Assembly (NCBI GenBank): GCA_025800285.1
Contig: JAOXRX010000063.1
Coordinates: forward strand, 1 to 53,968
Source: Alphaproteobacteria bacterium
GTDB taxonomy: Bacteria > Pseudomonadota > Alphaproteobacteria > JAOXRX01
Direction of reading: 5' to 3'
Length of the DNA: 53,968 nt
Under the pieces are notes generated by a model that worked only from the letters and a program-made list of their open reading frames with translations, did not search any database and was not told the origin of the DNA. This document shows positions 32,815 through 42,119 of this stretch, one piece after another. The position numbers and the translations under genes are program-made. Position 1 is the stretch's first letter; each line of letters opens with the position of its first letter.

Positions 32815-33126
32815 ATGACTTGTGAACACGTAACAAAAGATAACTTCAAAGATTTAACAGCAAAAGGTCTTGTAATTGTAGATTTTTGGGCTGAATGGTG
32901 TGGACCTTGCCGTATGCTAGGGCCTGTTTTAGACGAACTAAATAGTGAGCTAGATAATGTAACAATTGTTAAAGCAAATGTTGAAGAAGCAGAAGAGCTT
33001 GCAGTTGAATACGGAATACAAAACCTACCTACTCTGATCGCTTTCAAAGATGGTGAAAAAGTAGATATGAAAGTTGGTTCTGACAGTAAACTAAATCTAA
33101 TTGAATGGTTTGAAAAACTTAGTTAA
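32815..33126 (+). CDS. trxA: Thioredoxin
   Basis: The 103-residue protein has the thioredoxin active site WAEWCGPCRM with C29 and C32, the fold-defining Asp in VDFWA and the cis-proline in LPTLIAF. It is a cytoplasmic disulfide reductant for enzymes such as ribonucleotide reductase. The ribosome site GAGAGGA lies about 7 nt before the ATG. It is monocistronic, with terminators on both sides. Confidence 0.96.
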   Translation: MTCEHVTKDNFKDLTAKGLVIVDFWAEWCGPCRMLGPVLDELNSELDNVTIVKANVEEAEELAVEYGIQNLPTLIAFKDGEKVDMKVGSDSKLNLIEWFEKLS

Positions 33127-33148
33127 AAGTATTAACCATTAAACTAAT

Positions 33149-33182
33149 AACAAGCCCTCTTTATAGTGGGCTTGTTTTTTTT
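33149..33182 (+). terminator. Intrinsic terminator of trxA
   Basis: AACAAGCCC (33149-33157) pairs with GGGCTTGTT (33168-33176), followed by a T run. Confidence 0.85.
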
Positions 33183-33192
33183 ATTTTATAAC

Positions 33193-33221
33193 TTGTTTTT
33201 TATTTTATAACATGATACAAT
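33193..33221 (+). promoter_or_regulatory. Promoter for the 33257 gene
   Basis: TTGTTT (33193-33198), 17 bp, TACAAT (33216-33221), with ATGA before the -10 box. It overlaps an upstream in-frame ATG at 33212, which rules that ATG out as the start. Confidence 0.65.
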
Positions 33222-33256
33222 ATATTACTATAACAATAAGTAAGGGGAATTATATT

Positions 33257-33799
33257 ATGTTTTTGAAAAAAATTATATTAAGCACATCAACATTAGGTCT
33301 TCTAGCATTTGGTGTTAACAAACTACCAGAACTAGTAGAAACAAACAAAATCACTGAAATTAACGGTATAAAAAAGCAGACTAAAGCTGAACAAACACCT
33401 TTTAGTGAATATGAACATGATAGTTATGCAAAGAATAGCAATAAAATTTTTTCTAAGGCTAGTTTATTATTAGATGAAAAAGAAAAAACTAAAAAATTAA
33501 CAGAGTTAGAAAAAGAAAAATTGCTAAAGAAAAAGCTTGCTAGATTACAAAAACAGTATGACAGCACAACCTCTAGAGTTGTAACACCTGAAACCGCTCC
33601 CAACATTGCTGATGAAGCAAAACAATTTGGTGAAGATACTAAAAACATTGCCGTAGAAATAGTTAATGAGGCATATAAGAATTCAAAAGGTAAAACCGAA
33701 GGGGAAAAATCAATAGATATCTTAAAAAGTATCTTAAATAATTACGGTGGGAATTCTTATCGAAATAAAGATAACAAACCCCAAAACCCAACTCCTTAA
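33257..33799 (+). CDS. Hypothetical membrane-anchored or exported protein
   Basis: The 180-residue protein starts with a basic and hydrophobic stretch (MFLKKIILSTSTLGLLAFGV) that is a membrane anchor or signal peptide. A charged, low-complexity, helical domain follows, with a Pro-rich end (QNPTP). I chose ATG 33257 because AAGGGGA precedes it and the promoter covers the earlier ATG at 33212. Not recognised. Same layout and same promoter type as the coiled-coil gene at 31828. Confidence 0.65.
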   Translation: MFLKKIILSTSTLGLLAFGVNKLPELVETNKITEINGIKKQTKAEQTPFSEYEHDSYAKNSNKIFSKASLLLDEKEKTKKLTELEKEKLLKKKLARLQKQYDSTTSRVVTPETAPNIADEAKQFGEDTKNIAVEIVNEAYKNSKGKTEGEKSIDILKSILNNYGGNSYRNKDNKPQNPTP

Positions 33800-33836
33800 A
33801 AAGTTTTAAAAAACAGTTAAAAAGCATTGTTTATTC

Positions 33837-33865
33837 TTGTAAAATCACGCATTTTATGATATAAT
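33837..33865 (+). promoter_or_regulatory. Promoter for the phosphoribosyltransferase-like gene
   Basis: TTGTAA (33837-33842), 17 bp, TATAAT (33860-33865), with TTTTATGA before the -10 box, as at 31766-31794. Confidence 0.65.
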
Positions 33866-33902
33866 ATTTTATACAAAACAAAATAGAAAGATTATAAAAA
33901 AT

Positions 33903-34940
33903 ATGTCAATTGCTACTCATTACAGAAATTCAATATCTCCAGATTTTTGGGGATTATATTTAGGAGATATGAAGAACCATACAACTGATAGTTACACAAT
34001 AGCAAAAATACATGGTAGAAATATCGGTTCAAATTTAGATATAACTAACGAATCTTTAGTTATGGTTAGTAATATTATGCATGAAGAAGATGTTATCAAT
34101 AAATTAACTAAACTTTATGAAAAACATAAGCATAATCAACCATCTCTTGTAGCGATAGCATCTCCTTTTACAGAAGATACTATGCCAAACCCTATACCTT
34201 TAACTACAGCAATGATGATGAGTGCATTCTTAAAAGGTAAAGCAAGAAAAGAAGGAATTTTAAAACCAGAAGGGTTTTCTTATAAAAGAATAATCCAATA
34301 TAACAAAAAATACAAAAAAACGGGAGAAGATTTCTGTAAAAGAGCTATAGCATACTCTTATTTTAGAGAGTGTAGCGAAAGTGATTTAAATAGAGACCAA
34401 GAAGCAATTATAGTTGATGACCACATATCTGTTGGAGGAACAATAGCTGATGCCTATTGCTTCTTAGAGAACAATGGTATAAAGCCTATTGGCTGTATTT
34501 CAACAACAGGAAGCAAAGAGGGAGTTGAAATTGCAATAACTGACGAAACCTTTAAACAAACATGTGAAGCTTTTAATGTTAAAAGAAGATCTTTAATTAG
34601 AAACAATGTTCGTGAAAGTGAAAGACAAAAATTAAACAAAGATGCTTTAGATAGTGTAATTAGAAAAATCTTTAATATTAGAGATTATAACTCTGGCACT
34701 CATGCCTTAAAACTATTAACAAATAAAGAGGCCGCTGGAATAACAAATATGTTTAATGAATATCGTCAAAAAGAAGGAATTAAAAAAAATCAAGCTTCAG
34801 AAAATGATATAAAAACATTTGGAGAAGATGTTAAAACAAAAATAGAAAAAGCGAGAAGAACAGCTTTACGAGTCAAAGAAATATCTAAAAAACAAGTAAA
34901 AAACAGCCTTTCTCAAATAAGAATTCAAGACACCATATAG
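33903..34940 (+). CDS. Phosphoribosyltransferase-fold protein, function unknown
   Basis: Within this 345-residue protein the segment AIIVDDHISVGGTIADAY (about 164-181) matches the PRPP-binding loop of type I phosphoribosyltransferases: two acidic residues, then a Gly/Thr-rich loop. The N-terminal 110 residues could be the hood region. The C-terminal 130 residues are basic and helical and resemble no known phosphoribosyltransferase. Substrate unknown. Biosynthetic, salvage and non-enzymatic PRPP-sensing roles are all possible. Downstream lies a 45-residue coiled-coil gene, 17 bp away. Confidence 0.7.
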   Translation: MSIATHYRNSISPDFWGLYLGDMKNHTTDSYTIAKIHGRNIGSNLDITNESLVMVSNIMHEEDVINKLTKLYEKHKHNQPSLVAIASPFTEDTMPNPIPLTTAMMMSAFLKGKARKEGILKPEGFSYKRIIQYNKKYKKTGEDFCKRAIAYSYFRECSESDLNRDQEAIIVDDHISVGGTIADAYCFLENNGIKPIGCISTTGSKEGVEIAITDETFKQTCEAFNVKRRSLIRNNVRESERQKLNKDALDSVIRKIFNIRDYNSGTHALKLLTNKEAAGITNMFNEYRQKEGIKKNQASENDIKTFGEDVKTKIEKARRTALRVKEISKKQVKNSLSQIRIQDTI

Positions 34941-34957
34941 AAGAAAAAGGTAGTAAT

Positions 34958-35095
34958 ATGAAAGAAGATTTAATAATAGAAAAAATTAAAGAAGAAAGCA
35001 AAGTAATTACGGAAGAATCTTTAAAAGAATTTGAAGAAAAAACTCTGAAAATTGAAGAAAAAATTAAAAACTTCATAAAAGAAAATTCTCAATAA
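34958..35095 (+). CDS. Small acidic/basic helical protein, 45 residues
   Basis: The peptide (MKEDLIIEKIKEESKV...) is almost entirely Glu, Lys and Ile, a likely amphipathic helix or short coiled coil. AAGG lies 8 nt before the ATG, and a strong terminator follows the stop. It is probably co-transcribed with the phosphoribosyltransferase-like gene and may bind its helical C-terminus. Function unknown. Confidence 0.5.
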   Translation: MKEDLIIEKIKEESKVITEESLKEFEEKTLKIEEKIKNFIKENSQ

Positions 35096-35120
35096 AAAAA
35101 TATTAAGAAAAAACTAAAAA

Positions 35121-35148
35121 AACAAGCTTTTTTGCTTGTTTTTTTTTA
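35121..35148 (+). terminator. Intrinsic terminator before gyrA
   Basis: AACAAGC (35121-35127) pairs with GCTTGTT (35134-35140), followed by eight T residues. Confidence 0.85.
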
Positions 35149-35201
35149 TTCAAAATGCTAAAAATTATATATTATACAATAAGAAAAAGGATGCAATATT
35201 T

Positions 35202-37994
35202 ATGAGTGATGAAATGGAAAAAGAAATAATCTCAGAAAACAAAGAATTATCAGACATATCAAAGATTTCTATTGAAGATGAAATGAAGCAATCTTACTTA
35301 GATTATGCTATGTCAGTTATTGTTTCTCGTGCATTACCAGATGTAAGAGATGGATTTAAACCTGTTCACAGAAGAATCTTATTTGCAATGCATGAAGGTG
35401 GATATACTAGCTCTAAACCGTTCAAGAAGTCTGCTCGTATTGTCGGTGATGTTATGGGTAGTTATCACCCTCACGGTGATAGTGCTATTTATGAATCTAT
35501 GGTTCGTATGGCTCAAGACTTCTCATTAAGAGTTCCTCTGGTTCAAGGGCAAGGTAACTTTGGATCTATGGATGGAGACAAAGCTGCTGCTATGAGATAT
35601 ACAGAAGCAAGATTAGCGAAGGTTTCAGAAAGCCTTCTTACAGATATAGAGAAAAACACTGTAGATTTTAATCCTAACTACGATGGATCAATATTTGAAC
35701 CATCTGTTTTACCTGCTAGATTCCCTAACCTATTAGTTAACGGAACAGGTGGTATTGCTGTTGGTATGGCAACAAACATCCCTCCTCATAATTTAGGAGA
35801 AATATTATATGGAACTCTTGCTTTAGTCGATAATAGAGATTTATCTGCTGAAGAGCTTATGGAATATGTTCCAGCTCCTGATTTCCCAACTGGTGGAATA
35901 ATTTTAGGAAGAAAAGGAAGTCATTCAGCTCTAACTACAGGTAGAGGCTCTGTTGTAATGAGAGCTAAGTGTGAAATAGAAGAAATTCGTAAAGATAGAT
36001 GGGCTATAATTGTTACAGAAATACCTTATCAAGTAAATAAAGCTAGACTTATTGAAAAAATAGCTGAAATAGTAAATAGCAAACAAGTTGAAGGAATCTC
36101 AGACATTCGTGATGAATCTGATAGATCTGGTGTTCGTGTTGTTATTGAACTTAAAAGAGATGCTGTTGGAGAAGTTGTTTTAAATCAACTTTATCAATAT
36201 ACTCAATTACAAACTTCTTTTGGTGCTAACATGCTAGCAATCAATAAAGGAATACCTCAGCAAATGAATTTAAGAGAAATCCTAACTGCATTTATTGAAT
36301 TTAGAGAAGAAGTAATTACAAGAAGAACGATATTTGATCTAAACAAATCTAGAAATAAAGCTCATACATTAGTTGGTCTAGCTGTTGCTGTAGCAAATAT
36401 CGATGATGTAATAGCTCTAATTCGTGGGGCAAAAGATCCTGCAACTGCTAGAGCATTATTATTAGAAAAAGATTGGCCTGCACTAGATGTAGCTCCTCTG
36501 ATTGAGCTAATAGCAGAGCCAGGTAGAGAAGTTGTTAACGGTTGCTATAAAATGTCAGAAGCTCAAGTTAAAGCTATATTAGCTCTACAATTACATAGAT
36601 TAACAGGTCTAGAAAGAGATAAAATAGACGGAGAATTAAAAGGTGTTTGTGATTTAATAAAGAATTATTTAGAAATATTATCAAATCAAGATAAATTAAT
36701 TCAAATCCTTAAAAATGAGCTTATTGAAGTAAAAGAAAAATATGCTACTCCAAGAAAAACTGAAATATCAGACATAGAGTTTTCTACAGATATTGAAAGC
36801 CTAATCCAAAGAGAGGATATGGTTATTACTGTTTCTCACCAAGGATATATCAAAAGAGTTCCTTTAGATACTTACAAAGCTCAAAACCGTGGTGGTAAAG
36901 GAAGAACTGGTATGAATACTAAAGACGAAGACTTTGTGAAAGAGTTATTTGTTGCTAACACTCATACTCCTCTAATATTCTTTACAACAAAAGGTATTGC
37001 TTACTCTATGAAAGCATATAAACTACCTCTTTGCACTCCTCAATCAAAAGGTAAGGCTATGGTAAACATACTGCCTCTAGAAAATGGAGAGTCTTTATCT
37101 GCAATCCTTGCTTTACCAGAAGATAAAGAAGAATGGAAAGATAAATACCTAATGTTCGCTACTGCAAAAGGTGGAGTAAGAAGAAATACTCTTGAATCAT
37201 TTAGCAAAATCAGATCAAACGGTCTAATTGCTATGAAATTAGAAGAAAAAGATGATGAATTAATTTCTGTAAGAGTTTGTGATGAAAATCAAGATATCTT
37301 ACTTGCATCAAACAATGGTAGAGCAATCAGATTTAAGGTTACTGATATTCGTTGTTTCAGTTCTAGAAATTCTACAGGTGTTAGAGGATTCAGAATTGGA
37401 GAACAAGATAAAGTTATATCTATGTCTGTTCTAAATCATGTAGATGCTACTTCGGAAGAAAGAAGAGATTATATCAAGTTCCAAAATGCAATTAAGAGAG
37501 GTGAAAACCCTAATGTTGCAGAATTTGAGCACATCTCAGAAGAAAAAGTTGAATATTTATCAGAAACAGATCAACAATTATTAGTAATCAGCTCTAAAGG
37601 TTATGGAATGAAAGCATCTATTCATGATTATCGTTTAACAAACCGTGGCGGTAAAGGTATTGGTAACATGGAAGTTAACGAAAGAAATGGAGACATTGTT
37701 GCTTCATTCATAGTAGATGATAATTCTCAAATTATGCTTGTAACAGATGCTGGTCAAATGATTAGAACAAAAGTTGATTCTGTAAGACAAACAAGCAGAA
37801 ACTCAAAAGGTGTTAAAGTATTTACAGTTAAAGATAAAGAAAATGTTATCTCTGTAGCTCACATACCTTGCAATGAGGAAACTGACGAATGTTGTTCATG
37901 CGGATGTATTCCCGAAGAATGCGATTGCGATCCAGAGTGTGACTGTGGATGCAACTCTACAGAAGATAACACCACTTCAACAACTGAAGCATAA
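35202..37994 (+). CDS. gyrA: DNA gyrase subunit A with a cysteine-rich C-terminal tail
   Basis: The 930-residue type II topoisomerase subunit breaks and reseals DNA with Y133 (AMRYTEARL). The quinolone-resistance region reads [10 protein letters not shown], with Ser at the E. coli S83 position and Glu at the D87 position. The GyrA box (AQNRGGKGR) and repeated beta-pinwheel blades identify it as GyrA, not ParC. I chose ATG 35202 because AAGGA precedes it and family homology begins there; an ORF extension to 35136 runs through the upstream terminator. The last 45 residues contain ten Cys ([18 protein letters not shown]), not part of normal GyrA. Confidence 0.97.
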   Translation: MSDEMEKEIISENKELSDISKISIEDEMKQSYLDYAMSVIVSRALPDVRDGFKPVHRRILFAMHEGGYTSSKPFKKSARIVGDVMGSYHPHGDSAIYESMVRMAQDFSLRVPLVQGQGNFGSMDGDKAAAMRYTEARLAKVSESLLTDIEKNTVDFNPNYDGSIFEPSVLPARFPNLLVNGTGGIAVGMATNIPPHNLGEILYGTLALVDNRDLSAEELMEYVPAPDFPTGGIILGRKGSHSALTTGRGSVVMRAKCEIEEIRKDRWAIIVTEIPYQVNKARLIEKIAEIVNSKQVEGISDIRDESDRSGVRVVIELKRDAVGEVVLNQLYQYTQLQTSFGANMLAINKGIPQQMNLREILTAFIEFREEVITRRTIFDLNKSRNKAHTLVGLAVAVANIDDVIALIRGAKDPATARALLLEKDWPALDVAPLIELIAEPGREVVNGCYKMSEAQVKAILALQLHRLTGLERDKIDGELKGVCDLIKNYLEILSNQDKLIQILKNELIEVKEKYATPRKTEISDIEFSTDIESLIQREDMVITVSHQGYIKRVPLDTYKAQNRGGKGRTGMNTKDEDFVKELFVANTHTPLIFFTTKGIAYSMKAYKLPLCTPQSKGKAMVNILPLENGESLSAILALPEDKEEWKDKYLMFATAKGGVRRNTLESFSKIRSNGLIAMKLEEKDDELISVRVCDENQDILLASNNGRAIRFKVTDIRCFSSRNSTGVRGFRIGEQDKVISMSVLNHVDATSEERRDYIKFQNAIKRGENPNVAEFEHISEEKVEYLSETDQQLLVISSKGYGMKASIHDYRLTNRGGKGIGNMEVNERNGDIVASFIVDDNSQIMLVTDAGQMIRTKVDSVRQTSRNSKGVKVFTVKDKENVISVAHIPCNEETDECCSCGCIPEECDCDPECDCGCNSTEDNTTSTTEA

Positions 37995-38003
37995 TCTTCT
38001 TAA

Positions 38004-38037
38004 AAAAGCTCCTGTAAAACAGGAGCTTTTTTTATAT
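38004..38037. terminator. Intrinsic terminator of gyrA
   Basis: AAAAGCTCCTG (38004-38014) pairs with CAGGAGCTTTT (38020-38030), followed by T residues. The A run on the left lets it serve the convergent gene too. Confidence 0.85.
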
Positions 38038-38058
38038 TTAATTAAACATATATATTTA

Positions 38059-38607
38059 TTATTTAGTTAATAACGGACCATATTTCTTTGCATTTCTAAC
38101 AAGCAATTCTGGCTTTAAAATCTCTGGAAAGACAAGTTTATTATTAAATCCTCTGTTTGATTTATTAAATTTCATAGGAACCACAATAGAGTTACCATTA
38201 TCATCCAAAGTACTCATAAGATAAGATACATTACCATTAGCTAAACAACTCATTACATTAGAGTCATAATGAGTAATTTCATGGAAATATTTGAATGTCT
38301 TATTATTTTTATCCCAAAGAGCATAAACCTTATCAGTTTTTGCCTGTTGCTCCATTTTTTCTTTCATAGCTTTATTTTCTGCCATTAATTCAGACAAAGA
38401 ACTAGTTAATTCTTGATTTTTTTGTCTTTCAATTTTTAACTGTTTCTCTTCTTCACTATCAGAAAAAATAAATTCTGTAATTTTTTCTCCTCCTGCAGTA
38501 AGAATACCAGTTAAAACAGCAGTAGTTGAGAAGCCTATAAGACTCCATTTTTTCAACTTACTTGTTTTTTTGCCTTTTTGTTGTTTTGCTTTTTTATTTT
38601 TTGTCAT
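38059..38607 (-). CDS. Hypothetical membrane-anchored protein with coiled coil
   Basis: The 182-residue protein has a Lys-rich N-terminus (NKKAKQQKGKKTSKLKK), one membrane segment (about 23-42) and a coiled coil (about 52-90). A C-terminal globular domain of about 90 residues includes VYALWDKNNKTFKYFHEITHY and a single Cys. No family is recognised. The ribosome site GAAAGGGG lies about 8 nt upstream. It shares promoter type and layout with the genes at 31828 and 33257. Confidence 0.68.
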   Translation of the reverse strand: MTKNKKAKQQKGKKTSKLKKWSLIGFSTTAVLTGILTAGGEKITEFIFSDSEEEKQLKIERQKNQELTSSLSELMAENKAMKEKMEQQAKTDKVYALWDKNNKTFKYFHEITHYDSNVMSCLANGNVSYLMSTLDDNGNSIVVPMKFNKSNRGFNNKLVFPEILKPELLVRNAKKYGPLLTK

Positions 38608-38636
38608 AGCAAACCCCTTTCAGTTGTAATATAAAG

Positions 38637-38665
38637 ATTATATCACAAAAAGAAGCATAAATCAA
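38637..38665 (-). promoter_or_regulatory. Promoter for the 38607 gene
   Basis: On the minus strand TTGATT (38660-38665), 17 bp, TATAAT (38637-38642), with TGTGA before the -10 box. Same architecture as the promoters at 31766, 33193 and 33837. Confidence 0.65.
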
Positions 38666-38711
38666 AAAAAATACATAAGTTTTTTATTTAGTTAGTATAC
38701 TAACCTATTGT

Positions 38712-39707
38712 TTAAACTATGAAACCGCCACCTAGTAGCCTACCATCTTCCCCATAAAAAACACATGCTTGTCCAGGAGCTACTGCATAATCTGGCTCTT
38801 CTAAAAGCACACTACTATCAGAAAAGTCAATACTTGCTTTTCTCAATGGTTGAGCATATCTTAGTTTTACAAAAACCTCTTCTTGCTTTTCTTTTCCAAG
38901 CCAATTAATCTCTGATAAATAAACTTTTGTTTTAGCCAATTCATTCCTATTACCAACAGTTACCTGATTCTTATCTGCATCAATCTTAACTACATATTGA
39001 GGTTCTTTTAATCCCCCTATATCAAGCCCTTTTCTTTGACCTATTGTATAATGAATAATACTCTTATGTTTTTTAATAAGATCTCCTTTTGTATCTATTA
39101 AATCAACCGGAGTTAGCTCTTCACTTCTTTCTTTTATAAACTCTGCATATTTACCATCTTCAACAAAACATATATCTTGACTTTCTCCACCTGAAGGTCT
39201 TACACCATGCTTTTCCGCTATTTTTATTATCTCTGGTTTTGTGTATTCTCCTAAAGGAAACTCACAGAAATCTATTTGCTCTTGAGTTATATTAAATAAG
39301 AAATATGTTTGATCTTTTCTACCATCTGTGGCTCTATATATAGCTCCATCTTTTTTAATAACATAATGACCTGTAGCCATTTTTTCACAACCTAGCTCTC
39401 TAGCTTTATCAGCTAATAGACCAAATTTAATAAATCTATTGCACATAACACAAGGAGTAGGAGTTTTACCCTCTTTATAAGTTTTTACAAAATAATCTAT
39501 TATTTTTTCTTCAAAAACCTTAGATATATCAATTGCATGATGCTCTATGTTCATTTTCTTAGCTAATTTTTTAGCTTCAACAAAAACTTTTCCATCACCT
39601 ATCATATCTAGAGTTATTCCAATAACTTCATATCCTTGCTCTTTTAATAGCACCACCGCGACTGTTGAGTCGACTCCTCCTGACATAGCTACTGCAATTT
39701 TTTTCAT
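38712..39707 (-). CDS. mnmA: tRNA-specific 2-thiouridylase MnmA
   Basis: The 331-residue protein has the ATP loop AMSGGVDST, the catalytic Cys pair region TPCVMCNRFIKFG (C86) and the second catalytic Cys in SQDICFVEDGKYAEF. A C-terminal RNA-binding beta region follows, including GQRKGLDIGG and AVAPGQACVFY. It thiolates U34 of Lys, Glu and Gln tRNAs in the cytoplasm using a persulfide. It lies 5 bp after pheA on the same strand, though with no functional link to it. Confidence 0.96.
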   Translation of the reverse strand: MKKIAVAMSGGVDSTVAVVLLKEQGYEVIGITLDMIGDGKVFVEAKKLAKKMNIEHHAIDISKVFEEKIIDYFVKTYKEGKTPTPCVMCNRFIKFGLLADKARELGCEKMATGHYVIKKDGAIYRATDGRKDQTYFLFNITQEQIDFCEFPLGEYTKPEIIKIAEKHGVRPSGGESQDICFVEDGKYAEFIKERSEELTPVDLIDTKGDLIKKHKSIIHYTIGQRKGLDIGGLKEPQYVVKIDADKNQVTVGNRNELAKTKVYLSEINWLGKEKQEEVFVKLRYAQPLRKASIDFSDSSVLLEEPDYAVAPGQACVFYGEDGRLLGGGFIV

Positions 39708-39712
39708 AATTA

Positions 39713-40519
39713 TTATCCTTTATTATAAACACCTAATATTTTTATATTTTTTGTAAAAAATTCTACTTCTTCTAAAGCTAACTTTACATTTTCCTCTTCA
39801 ATATTGCCTTCAATAGTAATTAAGAAATCTGCATCATTAACATTAGCATAGCTCTCTATACTTAATAAATTAACTCCGTGAGTAGCAAAGCCACCCAATA
39901 CTTTATATAAAGAAGCTACAATATTTTTTGTAGTCAGTAATAAAGTAGTAACATTTTTTTCACTAACCATTGGAATATCTAACTCTTTTTGCACCACCCA
40001 AAATGTAGTTCTATTATTGTTTTTATCTTGTAAATTTTCTTTTAATATTTTTAAACCATATATTTCAGCAGAAAGTTTTGAAGATATAGCTGCTTTAGTT
40101 TTATCTCCCAATTCTGCAACATATTTTGAAGCGGATGCTGTATTAGCATATGAGTTTTGTTTTATTCCTAACTCAATACAGTTATCAGAGCATTGCATTA
40201 AAGCCTGAGGATGAGAATAAACCTCTTTTAAATCAGATAATTTGCTATTTGGAATACCTAATAGACAGTGATTTACATTATGTACATACTCTTTAACTAT
40301 ATGCAAATCCATTTTAGGTAACAAATTATGAACATTAGCAACTCTATATGCAGAAGAGTTAGCGACAGGAAGCATACCTAAATCAACATCTCCACATTGA
40401 ACTTTTTTAATAATATCTTCAAAAGAATGACACTCAATAGTTTCACAATTAGGGTAAACATTTTTGCAAGCCTCATATGAATATGATCCAGTTATTCCTA
40501 AATAAGCTATTTTTTTCAT
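39713..40519 (-). CDS. pheA: Prephenate dehydratase
   Basis: The 268-residue protein begins AYLGITGSYSYEAC, the usual start of the catalytic domain. It contains CLLGIP, EVYSHPQALMQC and NNRTTFWVV (the Thr-containing catalytic motif), then a C-terminal ACT domain with GVNLLSIES. It converts prephenate to phenylpyruvate for Phe synthesis, with feedback control by Phe through the ACT domain. There is no chorismate mutase fusion. Its ATG overlaps the stop of the acetyltransferase gene (TAATG). Confidence 0.94.
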   Translation of the reverse strand: MKKIAYLGITGSYSYEACKNVYPNCETIECHSFEDIIKKVQCGDVDLGMLPVANSSAYRVANVHNLLPKMDLHIVKEYVHNVNHCLLGIPNSKLSDLKEVYSHPQALMQCSDNCIELGIKQNSYANTASASKYVAELGDKTKAAISSKLSAEIYGLKILKENLQDKNNNRTTFWVVQKELDIPMVSEKNVTTLLLTTKNIVASLYKVLGGFATHGVNLLSIESYANVNDADFLITIEGNIEEENVKLALEEVEFFTKNIKILGVYNKG

Positions 40520-41124
40520 TAGAAAAAACCTCCTTCATAATTTGGGATTTCATTTTTTGCATAAAAATCTTCTCTTGTTAATTTATAATCATTTCTTAAA
40601 TCTCCATTATAGTGCTGACTTTCATAAGTTTCACTACATTTAACAAATCCCATTTTTGTTAATACATTAAAAGATTTTTTATTTGTTGGCTTAGTAGTAG
40701 CATTTATATAATCATAATCAAAAAATTTAAAAAAACTATCAATCACAGCAAGAGTTGCTTCTCGAGCATAACCAAAACCTCTATGTTTTGGATCTAAAAA
40801 ATAACCTACATCTCCTAAAGTTCCATCCTCTTCTGGTATAACATAAATATCTGAATAACCTATTATCTCATTTTCTTTTTTAACAGACATTCTGAACCCA
40901 TTTCTAGGGTTCTCTTTAGTTTGCATTTTTATCGCTTTTCTTACTAATCTTTCAGCAGATTCGGGATTAGAGTCCAAAGCAGCAAATTTAATCTTTCCTT
41001 CTTTTTCATCTATATCTTTATCCATAGCTTTCCCTATTTCTTCAAAAACAGGGATGTCATCAATAGAAATTTCTTCTATTGTAATTCTATCTGTTTTTAT
41101 ATTTAAAGATGAGGCTTGTTTCAT
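40519..41124 (-). CDS. GNAT-family N-acetyltransferase (RimJ/RimL-like)
   Basis: The 201-residue protein has the acetyl-CoA motif DPKHRGFGYAREA, preceded by VGYFLDPK and followed by NATTKPTNKKSFNVLTKMGF, the signature of RimJ/RimL-type enzymes. The substrate could be a ribosomal protein N-terminus or a small molecule. It sits between ilvE (3 bp) and pheA (1-bp overlap) in an amino-acid gene run. Confidence 0.88.
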   Translation of the reverse strand: MKQASSLNIKTDRITIEEISIDDIPVFEEIGKAMDKDIDEKEGKIKFAALDSNPESAERLVRKAIKMQTKENPRNGFRMSVKKENEIIGYSDIYVIPEEDGTLGDVGYFLDPKHRGFGYAREATLAVIDSFFKFFDYDYINATTKPTNKKSFNVLTKMGFVKCSETYESQHYNGDLRNDYKLTREDFYAKNEIPNYEGGFF

Positions 41125-41127
41125 AGC

Positions 41128-41991
41128 TTACTTCCTTACTTCTTCATGATAAAGAGTTTTTAATTTTTGTAATACTCCATTCTCTACATCATATTTATAA
41201 TCATCCCAAACAGTTGCAACTGGAGTAACTTCTGCTGCAGTCCCACAAGTAAACATCGCCACAAAATCTCCTAGTTCGTCTGGAGATATTTTTCTTTCAG
41301 AAATAGATATACCTTCTCTTTTAGCAATTTCTATTACTGTTTGTCTTGTGATTCCATTTAGGAAACCTTCAGCTGTAGGAGTATGTAAAGCCCCTTCTTT
41401 ATCAACAAAGAAAACATTTGAAACAGTACATTCTGCAATATTACCTTCTACATCTAACATAAGCATATCATCATAACCTAATTCTTTAGCTCTGTTATTG
41501 TTAATTCCTGCTGCCAAATACATACCAGATGCTTTTGCTTGCACAGGAACAGTCCTTGGATCTGGCTTTCTCCATTCTGTTTTCCCTAAGTTTAAACCTT
41601 TGCTTCCATAATAACTTCCCCAAGCCCAAGCAGCAATAATTACATCAACTCCTATATCAGAGCTTTGCACTCCAAGCCCATCGTCATTTTTATATGCTAG
41701 AGGTCTAATATAACAATCTGTCAGATTATTCTTTTCCATAATTTCATAAGTAGCTTTTATTAGCTCTTGCACACTATAATCTATATTTACATGAGCTAGT
41801 TCACCAGATTTTAAGAATCTTTCATAATGCTCTTCAGCTTTAAAAATTTTACCTTCATAAGCTCTTATACCTTCAAAAACTCCACTACCATAATGCAAAC
41901 CATGTGTTAAAACATGAGTTTGACTATCTCTCCAGTTTTCAAATTTACCATTTTTCCAAATAACACCATCTTTATTTGATATCTTTTCCAT
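41128..41991 (-). CDS. ilvE: Branched-chain amino acid aminotransferase (class IV)
   Basis: The 287-residue PLP enzyme has the class IV pattern: HGLHYGSGVFEGIRAYEG near the N-terminus, the PLP lysine in AKASGMYLA and the EC-type loop NIAECTVSNVFFV. It makes Leu, Ile and Val from keto acids. I chose ATG 41991 because GGAGA lies 6 nt upstream; a longer reading to a TTG at 42048 is unlikely. It heads the ilvE-acetyltransferase-pheA-mnmA run and is divergent from dapF. Confidence 0.92.
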   Translation of the reverse strand: MEKISNKDGVIWKNGKFENWRDSQTHVLTHGLHYGSGVFEGIRAYEGKIFKAEEHYERFLKSGELAHVNIDYSVQELIKATYEIMEKNNLTDCYIRPLAYKNDDGLGVQSSDIGVDVIIAAWAWGSYYGSKGLNLGKTEWRKPDPRTVPVQAKASGMYLAAGINNNRAKELGYDDMLMLDVEGNIAECTVSNVFFVDKEGALHTPTAEGFLNGITRQTVIEIAKREGISISERKISPDELGDFVAMFTCGTAAEVTPVATVWDDYKYDVENGVLQKLKTLYHEEVRK

Positions 41992-42066
41992 TGTATTCTC
42001 CTTATTAATTCGTTCCAGGAGAATAACATAGAGTAAATAATTATTCAAGAGTTATTAAAAATAATC

Positions 42067-42094
42067 TTGACACTAATTGTATATAAATTATAAT
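42067..42094 (+). promoter_or_regulatory. Near-consensus promoter for dapF
   Basis: TTGACA (42067-42072) and TATAAT (42089-42094) match both consensus hexamers and are separated by 16 bp. The start would fall about 20 bp before the dapF ATG. Confidence 0.75.
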
Positions 42095-42119
42095 AATAAA
42101 AAATTAATAAGGAGAAAAT

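Noticed and set aside
33212-33256. Earlier ATG for the 33257 gene
   Set aside because: It lies inside the promoter, before the expected transcription start, and has no ribosome site.
35136-35201. Extended N-terminus of GyrA
   Set aside because: The extension begins within the T run of the upstream terminator, lacks a ribosome site and does not match GyrA. ATG 35202 has a good ribosome site.
41992-42048. Longer IlvE starting at an upstream TTG
   Set aside because: The internal ATG at 41991 has GGAGA at ideal distance, and class IV homology begins there.
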